Positions 18,905-26,880 of a stretch of 64,000 nucleotides of DNA are shown here, one piece after another. Position numbers and translations under genes: made by a program. Below the pieces are notes generated by a model, which saw nothing but the letters and a program-made list of their open reading frames with translations, was not told where the DNA came from and made no database searches. The DNA comes from Halobacillus litoralis. GTDB lineage: Bacteria > Bacillota > Bacilli > Bacillales > Halobacillaceae. The stretch spans positions 22,451 to 86,450 of the forward strand of contig NZ_JAIVKN010000006.1 of the NCBI RefSeq assembly GCF_020524025.1, written 5' to 3'. Within the stretch, counting starts at the first letter, position 1; every line of letters begins with the position of its first letter.

Positions 18905-20539
18905 ATGAAATCTGTTCGTGCCGTACTCGATTATCTAGTATCAGGAAAAGTGTCCTACATTTTTGGAATCCCAGCAGGGTCTGTAAACGCTCTGTTTGAT
19001 GAGCTTTACGATACACCCTCGATTACACCTGTTGTAGCTAAGCATGAAGGTGCAGCCTCTTACATGGCAGCCGCCTATGCGAAATACTCTGACTCCTTAG
19101 GGGTGTGTATCGGCAGCAGCGGGCCTGGAGGAACCAACTTAGTAACAGGCGCAGCCAATGCCATGCGTGAACACCTTCCTGTCCTATTTCTGACAGGAGC
19201 TGTCCCTGTAGACACTGTTGGCTTAAATGCTTCTCAGGAACTGCATGCCGATCCTCTCTATCAATCTGTTACAAAGTACAGCCAGCGAGTAGACCACGCA
19301 GAAGATTTACTTCCTGAAATTCATAAAGCCGTGGAAATAGCCATGACCGGCGTTCCCGGGCCTGTCCATATTGCCATGCCGATTGATGTGCAGCTGCAGG
19401 ATATTACCGCTCCTTCCATCCCTGAATTTCCAAAGCGGCTGCCTCTGCTTCCTGAAGACGGGCTTATTCAACAAGCAGCTGAAAAGATGAAAGACACCAG
19501 CGGCGGTTTTATCTTTGTCGGACAAGGAATTCGTGGTGCCGTAGATGATGTTTTAGAACTTGCGGAAACGCTGCAATGGCCAATTGTGACAACACCACAA
19601 GCCAAAGGGTATATCCCTGATGACCACCCCCTTTTAAAAGGGATTTTCGGATTTGCTGGTCATGATGGTGCATCACAGCTGATTAACGAAGGAACGGAAG
19701 AAACCATCCTCGTTTTAGGTTCAAGTCTTGGGGAAACAGCTACTAATAACTGGAACCCCAATTTAGCTCAGGAACGAACATTGATTCAAGTAGATTATGA
19801 TGCCAGCGTATTCGGACGAAAGTATGCCGTTGACTTTGCTATCCATGGTGATATCGATGTAACGGTTTCCTCTCTAATCTCGACTTTGAACGGAATGGGT
19901 ATAAAACGAATGCAGAAAGAAGTTCTCAACCGCACTCCAGAGACAAAGCGGGAAGAATACAATACACGAAATGTCTTACTCTCTTTACAAGAACAGCTTC
20001 CAGAGAACACCCGTTACACAATCGATATTGGTGAGTTTATGGCTTATGTGGTTCATCACATGGATGTACGCACCCAGGATTCTTTTGATATTAACGTGCA
20101 TTTCGGCGCAATGGGAAGTGGAATCGGCAGTGCAATTGGAGCAAAACTGGCAGATTTAGATCGTCCAACTGTCAGTATCACCGGAGACGGTTGTTTCTTT
20201 ATGCACGGAATGGAACTGTTAACAGCCAAAGAATACAACATCCCCGTTTTATTTATCGTTATGAATAATGCAAGGCTTGGAATGGTCCATCATGGACATT
20301 CCCTCCAATACCAGCGGGCCCATGGTCGTTTCGGTCAAGAAGCCGTCGATATCGCAAAAATGTCGGAATCTCTAGGTGTTCCCAATGCAAGAATTGAATC
20401 AATGGAAGATATTAATCAAGAGAATTTAGCTGCTGTACTGAACACCGATGGACCTGCTGTTTTAGAAGTTTCCCTGGTAGATGATAACGTTCCTCCTATG
20501 GGTGACCGTGTCAAATTCCTTTCCTCATTTGGAAAATAA
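18905..20539 (+). CDS. Thiamine pyrophosphate-dependent enzyme (acetolactate synthase/pyruvate oxidase superfamily)
   Basis: A 544-residue TPP enzyme with the usual three domains. Glu48 in AKHEGAA fits the glutamate that activates the cofactor, SSGPGGTNLVTGAANA is the conserved pyrimidine-domain motif, and GDGCF (from Gly427) followed about 25 residues later by MNN is the TPP/Mg motif. The substrate is a 2-oxo acid, probably pyruvate, but whether it acts as a pyruvate oxidase, decarboxylase or acetolactate synthase cannot be told from sequence. It lies 4 nt after the c-di-GMP gene, with AAAGGAGC inside that gene's end, so the two are coupled. A terminator follows. Confidence 0.85.
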   Translation: MKSVRAVLDYLVSGKVSYIFGIPAGSVNALFDELYDTPSITPVVAKHEGAASYMAAAYAKYSDSLGVCIGSSGPGGTNLVTGAANAMREHLPVLFLTGAVPVDTVGLNASQELHADPLYQSVTKYSQRVDHAEDLLPEIHKAVEIAMTGVPGPVHIAMPIDVQLQDITAPSIPEFPKRLPLLPEDGLIQQAAEKMKDTSGGFIFVGQGIRGAVDDVLELAETLQWPIVTTPQAKGYIPDDHPLLKGIFGFAGHDGASQLINEGTEETILVLGSSLGETATNNWNPNLAQERTLIQVDYDASVFGRKYAVDFAIHGDIDVTVSSLISTLNGMGIKRMQKEVLNRTPETKREEYNTRNVLLSLQEQLPENTRYTIDIGEFMAYVVHHMDVRTQDSFDINVHFGAMGSGIGSAIGAKLADLDRPTVSITGDGCFFMHGMELLTAKEYNIPVLFIVMNNARLGMVHHGHSLQYQRAHGRFGQEAVDIAKMSESLGVPNARIESMEDINQENLAAVLNTDGPAVLEVSLVDDNVPPMGDRVKFLSSFGK

Positions 20540-20583
20540 ATGTGAGTAATGGTTGAACTTTTTTGAGAAAGATTGATTATCTT

Positions 20584-20632
20584 AAGCACCCTCTTTATGA
20601 TAAAACTATCAAATGATAAGAGGGTGCTTTTC
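20584..20632 (+). terminator. Terminator-like hairpin that also contains the next gene's ribosome binding site
   Basis: AAGCACCCTCTT (20584-20595) pairs with AAGAGGGTGCTT (20618-20629), followed by TTTT. The GAGGG in the 3' arm is the only Shine-Dalgarno sequence for the ATG at 20635, so the stem may both end the upstream transcript and block translation in readthrough RNA. Confidence 0.75.
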
Positions 20633-20634
20633 AG

Positions 20635-21105
20635 ATGAAAAAAATAGGATCACTTTTACTGATCATTCTTATAGGTACCTCCCTTAGCGGCTGCTCATCC
20701 GAAACCGAAGAAAGCCATATTGAGCATGTCCACGGGGATGTGAGAGAAGAAACAGCTTCCATCGAAGCCCTGCCTGGCTTTTTAGTCGAAAAGCCCGAAA
20801 ATATCCAAACCATTTACGCAGCGGCTGCTCAACATGAAGAACTTTTGGAGAACATGCCGTGCTACTGCGGCTGTGGGGAAAGCGTCGGACACAAAAACAA
20901 CTATGACTGCTTTGTTCACGATAGCAAAGAGGATGGTTCAATCGTCTGGGACGATCACGGAACAAAATGCGGCGTATGTTTAGAAATTGCCGCTCAATCA
21001 ATAAAGCAGTTACAAGACGGAAAATCCCTCGAGGAGATTCGAAAAAACATCGATGACTCCTACGAGAACGGATACGCTGAACCAACCCCGACACCAGCTT
21101 TATAA
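20635..21105 (+). CDS. PCYCGC-motif lipoprotein
   Basis: A 156-residue exported lipoprotein. Residues 1-19 form a lipoprotein signal with lipobox LSGC, so Cys20 would be lipid-modified and the protein held on the outer face of the membrane. PCYCGC at 75-80 defines the family; Cys92 and the CxxC pair at 112/115 (KCGVC) add further likely metal or redox ligands, and HIEHVHG near the N-terminus adds histidines. The function is not known; a metal- or haem-handling role is plausible. Its ribosome binding site lies in a strong hairpin. A terminator follows. Confidence 0.85.
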   Translation: MKKIGSLLLIILIGTSLSGCSSETEESHIEHVHGDVREETASIEALPGFLVEKPENIQTIYAAAAQHEELLENMPCYCGCGESVGHKNNYDCFVHDSKEDGSIVWDDHGTKCGVCLEIAAQSIKQLQDGKSLEEIRKNIDDSYENGYAEPTPTPAL

Positions 21106-21145
21106 AAAAGCAGCTTCCTTATCGCAAGGAAGCTGCTTTTTTGGT
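21106..21145 (+). terminator. Terminator after the PCYCGC lipoprotein gene
   Basis: AAAAGCAGCTTCCTT / AAGGAAGCTGCTTTT long stem with a short loop and a T run. Symmetric enough to serve the converging minus-strand operon as well. Confidence 0.9.
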
Positions 21146-21189
21146 TATCTAATGTTGAGGAGGTCATAATTTTAAGGTTTAAAATCCGC

Positions 21190-21711
21190 TTAAGCTGTTG
21201 AGAAATGCTTGATCTCTTTCTCCATATTTTTTTTCATGACCCTTCTTGCTCGATGCAGACGGGATTTAACCGCTGCTTGTGAAATGCGAAGCTCATGCGC
21301 AATTTCTTTTTCCACCATGTTTTTGTCATAACTTAACTGAAAGACTACCCTCAATTTTGGTGATAAGGTGCTCACCCGCCGTTTAATATCCTCTTCCATA
21401 TGACGATATTCACACAACCGCTCCACGTCTGAACCGGATCCATCTTTCTTCGCTTTTGCCGGAGGCAGATGTTCGAGTGAAACAAGAATGGCCTTCTTCT
21501 CTTTCCTTAATAAATCTATTGCTTTCCTATGAGCAATAGTACAAAGCCATGAACCCGCTTTTTCCTCTTCCCGTACTCCATCCAGTTTGTTATACGCTTT
21601 GATAAATGTTTCTTGAAGAATATCTTCAGCTGAACAAGGATCCTTTATTACTTTCAGCGCCGTATAATAAACACGTTGATAATGTCGCTTGTACATATCA
21701 TGAAAGTCCAT
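21190..21711 (-). CDS. ECF-type sigma-70 family RNA polymerase sigma factor
   Basis: A 173-residue protein with sigma region 2 at about 9-80 (AEDILQETFIKAYNKL, then RKAIDLLRKEKK) and region 4 at about 115-165 (STLSPKLRVVF, VEKEIAHELRISQAAVKSRLHRAR helix-turn-helix). It directs RNA polymerase to a special promoter set. No zinc-finger anti-sigma gene lies beside it. Instead it is the last gene of a GntR-ABC operon, 17 nt after the permease stop. It may act with the transporter in an envelope-stress response, an inference from context alone. Confidence 0.87.
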   Translation of the reverse strand: MDFHDMYKRHYQRVYYTALKVIKDPCSAEDILQETFIKAYNKLDGVREEEKAGSWLCTIAHRKAIDLLRKEKKAILVSLEHLPPAKAKKDGSGSDVERLCEYRHMEEDIKRRVSTLSPKLRVVFQLSYDKNMVEKEIAHELRISQAAVKSRLHRARRVMKKNMEKEIKHFSTA

Positions 21712-21728
21712 CCATCATTTCTCTCCCT

Positions 21729-23705
21729 TTATTCAAAATGTTGCTTAATAAAAGCAGGAGCTTCGTCTTCCTCAAAACTTAAGACTTCATTATAATCCGG
21801 GTTACTTTCATCAAGGTAGAGCACAACAATATAAGCGCCCTGCTCCTTGTCGCCTCTTGCCTGAAGCAGCCGGTCCACCTTCTCTTCACCCCTTACCTCT
21901 AATGGTGTTACACCGTCTTCTCTCAGCCGGTCAAAAACAAAACGAGCGTGTGTTCCGCTGTATTCCTTCTCCTCAGGCCATGCGTAAATTTCTGCTTTTT
22001 CAATGTCATCAGCCTGTATGAAAAAAGATTCATAAAGGCCTTCTTCTTTCAGCCATGCAGCTGTTTGATCATAAGAAGGATAGACCCTCATCTCATAAGG
22101 GTTATCTTCCTCCCCTTCAACAAGGAACGTAACCCAGGATGACATCCCCTTTGGGTTTACCAACTGTTCATAAGATAAGTGGTAGAGATCTTCCCGAACT
22201 GCACCCATAAACTCTTTAATCCGTTCAGGTTCTACTATGGTTTGTTCTTGGTTATTAAGTCTCGTCTGAAGCGTCAGTTTTTGAATATCAGAGTTGTTTA
22301 ATCCCAAGGCTGGATATCTGATTTCTTTATATTCATCTGTTTCAAAGACCTCTTTTATAGAGTCTAAGTGTTTATCCACCTGGTACTGTCTGAACACTTC
22401 TTCTCCATTCTCCATTTGATAAGCAAGGAAGAAATAGTTATTGCCGCCATTCATAGGAGTACTTTCTTCTATTAAATCTTCATGTAGTTCGATGACAGAC
22501 TTTATAGCATCCGGAGAAGAAATATAAGTAAGATCTTCACCTCTCTCATATTGATAATAGTGATCCCCTAAGTACACTTGCTTTACGTTTTCCTGCTCCG
22601 GTATGAAAGATTCATAGCTTTGCCAGAACAATGGAATGATAAAAATCAAAAGACCTGTACCCATTCCATAGAATGTCCAGCCTTTTATATGTTTTCCCTT
22701 AAACACGCGCCAGTTTTTTTCTAAAAGCATCACGGCAGCAAAATAGCCAAACGTACCGCCTATAATATAACCGGCAGCCATCCAGCCATAGGAATGCTGC
22801 GTCAAACCAAAGTACATCCCTCCGAAAAGAGCAAAACAGAACATGACCCCGAATTTAAACACTGGATTTAGTTTAGTTACCGCAATGGCCCGGGAGGCGG
22901 ACTCCATCCTTCTCTTTTTATACAACGTCCAGGCAGACAGATAAAAAAGAATGGCGGCTGCTCCATAAATGACCAAAGCGATCGGTTGAACAGGAATACC
23001 CGCCTCATACATACCGGTATTGCTGTATGTCGCTACATCGACAATGGGTGAAAAATACTCAATATGACGATTCATCGCGATATCACCCGAAAAGCCATTG
23101 ATATAGGAAGTCAGGTGATAAGAGATTAGACCATAGATTCCTGCCGGAAATAGAAGTAAGATATAGGTCAGGATTCCCTGTACAGCCGACAGCCCTGTCA
23201 ACGTACCAATAAAAACAGCTGTCATAAAAATAAGAATGGTCACAAAACTAAACAGCCAGAGCCAGTACCCAAGTTCAGCCAGTGTATAGTAATCGGTTAA
23301 GTTAACACTTACAGCTGAAATAAGGAATATGACGTAATTCAATAAAATCGGTACCAGTAACAGTAGTAATCCAGAAGCAATGTGATGATTGAATAATTTC
23401 CCCCGCTTCATCGGAAAGCTGTGGGCAAAATCAGATGCCTCCTTTACATGTAAATATCGAAACAGGAACACTGCCATAAGAACCGGCATCACAAACAGAA
23501 AAATCATCTGCACATGAAACCCAAACAGATCTCCAAAAAGCCCCTTCGTAAAATTCATTCTTGGCTCTTCCCTGCTTAAAATCATAAATAGTTGTAAAGG
23601 ACCCAGAAAAAACAAGCCAAGGAAATAGACAATACTAATCCACCCGGCACTTCTGAAATCCTGCTTGATCATTTCTTTATTAAACCAGGATGTTTTCAAA
23701 GGCAT
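21729..23705 (-). CDS. ABC-2-like membrane permease with a large C-terminal outer domain
   Basis: A 658-residue membrane protein. About ten hydrophobic segments fall in the first 365 residues, then a hydrophilic region of about 270 residues that is probably outside the cell. It would form the channel of the transporter with the ATPase encoded before it. The substrate is unknown. The start is the ATG at 23705, 8 nt after GGAGGT; the upstream ATG at 23726 has no site of its own. It overlaps the ATPase gene by 26 nt. Its size and layout resemble permeases of YtrA-regulated operons. Confidence 0.8.
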   Translation of the reverse strand: MPLKTSWFNKEMIKQDFRSAGWISIVYFLGLFFLGPLQLFMILSREEPRMNFTKGLFGDLFGFHVQMIFLFVMPVLMAVFLFRYLHVKEASDFAHSFPMKRGKLFNHHIASGLLLLLVPILLNYVIFLISAVSVNLTDYYTLAELGYWLWLFSFVTILIFMTAVFIGTLTGLSAVQGILTYILLLFPAGIYGLISYHLTSYINGFSGDIAMNRHIEYFSPIVDVATYSNTGMYEAGIPVQPIALVIYGAAAILFYLSAWTLYKKRRMESASRAIAVTKLNPVFKFGVMFCFALFGGMYFGLTQHSYGWMAAGYIIGGTFGYFAAVMLLEKNWRVFKGKHIKGWTFYGMGTGLLIFIIPLFWQSYESFIPEQENVKQVYLGDHYYQYERGEDLTYISSPDAIKSVIELHEDLIEESTPMNGGNNYFFLAYQMENGEEVFRQYQVDKHLDSIKEVFETDEYKEIRYPALGLNNSDIQKLTLQTRLNNQEQTIVEPERIKEFMGAVREDLYHLSYEQLVNPKGMSSWVTFLVEGEEDNPYEMRVYPSYDQTAAWLKEEGLYESFFIQADDIEKAEIYAWPEEKEYSGTHARFVFDRLREDGVTPLEVRGEEKVDRLLQARGDKEQGAYIVVLYLDESNPDYNEVLSFEEDEAPAFIKQHFE

Positions 23706-24579
23706 AGCCCGCACCTCCCATTTCATAGATAAATATTTCTTCTAACGTCAACGGTAGTCTGTCATAGACAAGAGGATGGAAGGCATGAATCGTATCTGCG
23801 ACAGTTTGTTCGTTTCCTCGGACAATTAAAAGGTAGACACTCCCTCGAACTTCCTTATGAAGGATATCCAATCCAGCTTTTGAAGCATTAAAAGTTTCGT
23901 CTTTGAATGCCACCTGAATCTTATGAACATCTGCTTTTAAATCATCCAAGTCACGTTCAAGAAGAATTTCTCCTTTATGTAAAATCCCTACATGATCGCA
24001 AAGGTCTTCTACTTCACGTAAATTGTGAGAAGAAATCAAGACGGTCATTTCACGCTCAGCTACATCTTGAACAATCAGGTTTCTTACCTTCTGCCTCATG
24101 ACCGCATCTAAACCATCAAACGGTTCATCAAGGATCAGCACATCGGGCATAGCAGAAACGGCCAGCCAGAAAGCTACTTGACGCTGCATACCTTTGGAAA
24201 ATTGGCTGATTTTCTTTTTTTCATCCAGGTGAAAGATCTTCTTCATCTTTTCGTAGCGTTCTTCATTCCATCCCGGGTACATAGAACGATAAAAATCAGC
24301 CATCTGTCTTGTTGTATACTGTGGAAGAAAATATAGGTGATCTGAGATAAAAACCATTTTTTCTTTTACGCGACGATTCTCAAAAATTTCACCCTCCAGA
24401 ATACGAACATCCCCGCGATCCTGTTTAAGTATACCTGCGAGTATCCTCATCAGCGTTGTTTTACCCGCCCCGTTTGAACCTAGCAGGCCATAAATGGATC
24501 CTTTTTGAACGTGAAAGGTAACATCATTTAAGATTTCTGTTTTATTAAACGATTTATGGATATTACGTACTTCAATCAT
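23680..24579 (-). CDS. ABC transporter ATP-binding protein
   Basis: A 299-residue ATPase. Walker A is LLGSNGAGKTTLMRIL, the signature motif is FSKGMQRQ (a variant of LSGGQ often seen in this subfamily), and Walker B is VLILDEPFDGLD, with an H-loop SSHNL. It powers the adjacent permease. The start at 24579 is chosen because AGGAGG lies 8 nt before it; an in-frame ATG at 24603 lies inside the GntR gene without a ribosome binding site. It overlaps the GntR gene by 8 nt. Confidence 0.9.
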   Translation of the reverse strand: MIEVRNIHKSFNKTEILNDVTFHVQKGSIYGLLGSNGAGKTTLMRILAGILKQDRGDVRILEGEIFENRRVKEKMVFISDHLYFLPQYTTRQMADFYRSMYPGWNEERYEKMKKIFHLDEKKKISQFSKGMQRQVAFWLAVSAMPDVLILDEPFDGLDAVMRQKVRNLIVQDVAEREMTVLISSHNLREVEDLCDHVGILHKGEILLERDLDDLKADVHKIQVAFKDETFNASKAGLDILHKEVRGSVYLLIVRGNEQTVADTIHAFHPLVYDRLPLTLEEIFIYEMGGAGYAFENILV

Positions 24580-24949
24580 CCTGCTTACCTCCTTCGACTT
24601 CATGGAGAAGGGCTGATATTTCCTCTGAGGTCATTCCTAAATAGATCGCTTCTGCGAATAGCTGCTTTAACTCTTCTCTCACTTTTTTTAATTCCTCCTT
24701 ATTATCGACCTCACTGGAAGGGTGAACAAAACTTCCCTTACCTTTGAGGGAATAGATATATCCTTGAGATTCTAACTCACGATAGGCTTTCTGAATGGTA
24801 TTCGGGTTGATCGTTAATTGTTGGGCCAACTCTCTGACAGAAGGAAGTTTTTCATCGCCCTTTAAAACATTATGAATAATCAACTGCTTCATCTTCTCCA
24901 CCAGCTGCTCATAGATAGGTTTCCGGCTCCTAACGTCCAATTCAAACAT
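24572..24949 (-). CDS. GntR-family regulator, YtrA subfamily
   Basis: A 125-residue repressor. The N-terminal winged helix has PIYEQLVEKMKQLI, LPSVRELAQQL and NPNTIQKAYRELE, which are diagnostic for GntR. The short C-terminal tail, with two helices and no effector domain, defines the YtrA type, which normally represses a linked ABC transporter operon. It is the first gene here, and a perfect inverted repeat lies on its promoter, so autorepression is likely. The inducing signal is unknown; cell-wall stress is common in the subfamily. Confidence 0.9.
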   Translation of the reverse strand: MFELDVRSRKPIYEQLVEKMKQLIIHNVLKGDEKLPSVRELAQQLTINPNTIQKAYRELESQGYIYSLKGKGSFVHPSSEVDNKEELKKVREELKQLFAEAIYLGMTSEEISALLHEVEGGKQDD

Positions 24950-24976
24950 TTATGCACCTCCATCGGTGTATTTTAT

Positions 24977-25015
24977 CTGTACTAACTGTATTATTACTTC
25001 TAGTACAGTATTATA
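24977..25015 (-). promoter_or_regulatory. Promoter and operator of the GntR-ABC-sigma operon
   Basis: Minus-strand -10 TATAAT (25015-25010). Directly after it are the perfect 8-bp arms CTGTACTA and TAGTACAG (25008-25001 and 24984-24977) with a 16-nt centre, the expected position and form of a YtrA-type operator. The -35 (TTTTCA at 17 nt) is weak. Between here and 25304 I see only an unexplained inverted repeat TTGAGAA/TTCTCAA (25097-25103 and 25118-25124). Confidence 0.75.
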
Positions 25016-25303
25016 CCGAATGGGTTTTGTTTTGAAAAGGCTTTTTTGGATAATTTTTGCTGTGAATTTTTGTAGTCCCTTCCGCTCACTTAATAGTTGA
25101 GAATATGGTTGAACAGGTTCTCAATACAGAAAGAAAAGGATCCACCTCCACATTGAATGTCCCTGATAAATGAGGACTCGTCCTATAAGCTGTAAGAATA
25201 AACGAGAGTATTAAAGAAGAGCACTTGTTTTAGATTTCATGAAAGGTCAGTGAATTGAATACGTATAAATAGGACGAGGAACTAACAAAGAGGGTGAAAA
25301 CCG

Positions 25304-26104
25304 TTGAAAGATTATGCAGAACAGGCACGTTTTGAGCACTTGTTCTGGTTGCAGATTCTTGGAGATCATGCGCGCTTTATTCGAAACTCACTATGTGATT
25401 CTGAAGAAGAAACAATGAAGAAGGCGATTGAATATGTTCACTTGTGGGATGATCTGCTTGATGAAGTCCGAGTGCAGGAGGGGCTGAATTATAAAGTTTT
25501 TTCCCGGTACGTGGGGGACAAGGCAAGGGGATTTTACCGGTTCAAACGGGATCTTACAGGACTTTTATCACTGGGACAGGTAAACATGCTGTTGAGCACT
25601 TCTTTTCTTAATCACATGGTCAATGAATTAGAAGAATATCTTCTCGTTCTTAGCTTTCTAGCGAAAGGTGACACTCCGCCACTCTTCCATGAGCTGCACC
25701 ACCACATGCTCTGGCTGATGGATGCTTCATGGCATGCTGGAGACATTTATGACGAGATAGACGAGATTGAAAGTGAATGGAAAGAAAAAAGTAAAATGTT
25801 CCGCGATCATTTTCAGCAGTTTCACTTAAAAGCGACCGAAATGAAAGAGTATCTACTTTTAAACCACCCCTCCTTTCCCGCCCTGCAAAAACTTAATGAT
25901 GAAGCAGCTCTGGAGTTAAAACTCTTTCAAACGTTTCTCAAAGAGTTGGAAGAGATGGAGCTTGATAAAACCAGCCTTTGCCGTTCCTCCCCGTTAATGG
26001 CCGATCATATGGCGAGAGAAGAGTGTTATTATCTTTATAAGTTGGCGGAGGTGACAGATGGATGTTTTTCAGGCTGTGATCCTACAAAGCCCCGGACAGA
26101 ATAA
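25304..26104 (+). CDS. DUF2935 protein, tandem four-helix-bundle type
   Basis: A 266-residue soluble, mostly helical protein with many histidines and acidic residues (ARFEHLFWLQILGDHARFI; ELHHHMLWLMDASWHAGDI; ADHMAREECYYLYKL). Two similar halves, each with an ExxxW...DHARF-type helix, point to DUF2935, a ferritin-like metal-binding fold. The function is not known. The start codon is TTG at 25304, preceded by GAGGG 9 nt earlier; no better ATG exists. It is a single-gene unit ended by a strong terminator. Confidence 0.8.
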   Translation: MKDYAEQARFEHLFWLQILGDHARFIRNSLCDSEEETMKKAIEYVHLWDDLLDEVRVQEGLNYKVFSRYVGDKARGFYRFKRDLTGLLSLGQVNMLLSTSFLNHMVNELEEYLLVLSFLAKGDTPPLFHELHHHMLWLMDASWHAGDIYDEIDEIESEWKEKSKMFRDHFQQFHLKATEMKEYLLLNHPSFPALQKLNDEAALELKLFQTFLKELEEMELDKTSLCRSSPLMADHMAREECYYLYKLAEVTDGCFSGCDPTKPRTE

Positions 26105-26147
26105 CAAAAGCCGTGCAGCCCATAAGGCTGCACGGCTTTTGTTATTC
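26100..26147. terminator. Bidirectional terminator between convergent genes
   Basis: AAAAGCCGTGCAGCC / GGCTGCACGGCTTTT (15 bp) with a 5-nt loop and T runs on both strands. It serves the DUF2935 gene and the flavin reductase gene. Confidence 0.9.
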
Positions 26148-26741
26148 TTTTGATAAATTCTTATTTGGAAGGGAATAGAATTCGCGGATATAACTGTAAT
26201 CTCCTGCCATTCGACCCACAGGCTTCAATTGATAAGGATTTACTTTATCCGTTTCCTGATAGACATCTTCTTGAATGTGATAACCAACAAGGGTTCCAAG
26301 AACGAGACTCCCTGTCCCTATCTCTATAACCTGGTCCAGCTCACACTCCATATGAACAGGAGATTCTTTCACACGGGGCACCTGAACATAGTCAGCATCT
26401 TCAAAAGCCGTACCTGCCTGTTCAAACTCGTCAATATCTGGACCATAGGATTTACTGCTCTCATGCATTTGGTTGGCTAAAGGCTCGGATACCAGGTTAA
26501 TGACAAACTGCTTCATTTCTTTAATATTGGCAAGCGTATCCTTCTCCCGGTCGGATGCTCCCACAGAAAAACAGAGGGTAATGGGATCCATAGAAGCTAC
26601 AGTAAAAAAACTAAAAGGAGCAAGGTTTTTAACCCCCTGCCTGCTGATGGAAGACACCCAGGCAATCGGACGGGGAACGACAGCCCCTTTAATCAATTTA
26701 CTCATCTTGTGATTGTGAAACTGTTCTTTATCAATCTTCAT
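26142..26741 (-). CDS. Flavin reductase-like FMN-binding protein
   Basis: A 199-residue split-barrel flavoprotein. VVPRPIAWVSSISRQGVKN, LAPFSFFTVASMDPITL and DTLANI are typical of the flavin reductase/FMN-binding family, which binds FMN and often passes electrons to a partner oxygenase or oxidoreductase. No partner gene is nearby, so the physiological role is open. AGGAGAGG precedes the ATG. It converges on the DUF2935 gene. Confidence 0.85.
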   Translation of the reverse strand: MKIDKEQFHNHKMSKLIKGAVVPRPIAWVSSISRQGVKNLAPFSFFTVASMDPITLCFSVGASDREKDTLANIKEMKQFVINLVSEPLANQMHESSKSYGPDIDEFEQAGTAFEDADYVQVPRVKESPVHMECELDQVIEIGTGSLVLGTLVGYHIQEDVYQETDKVNPYQLKPVGRMAGDYSYIREFYSLPNKNLSKE

Positions 26742-26880
26742 ATGTACACCTCTCCTTTTCGTATCTCTCCCTTCTATCTTACGCTAATTTCCTAATTCCC
26801 TCACGCTGTAAGGCTTTTGTTTAACATTAAATGGAAAAGGGAATATATGGTTAACTGTATTTTAGAAGGGAGATATTCTA

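Noticed and set aside
21948..22142. Small plus-strand frame inside the permease gene.
   Set aside because: It is antisense to a well-supported coding sequence and has no ribosome binding site.
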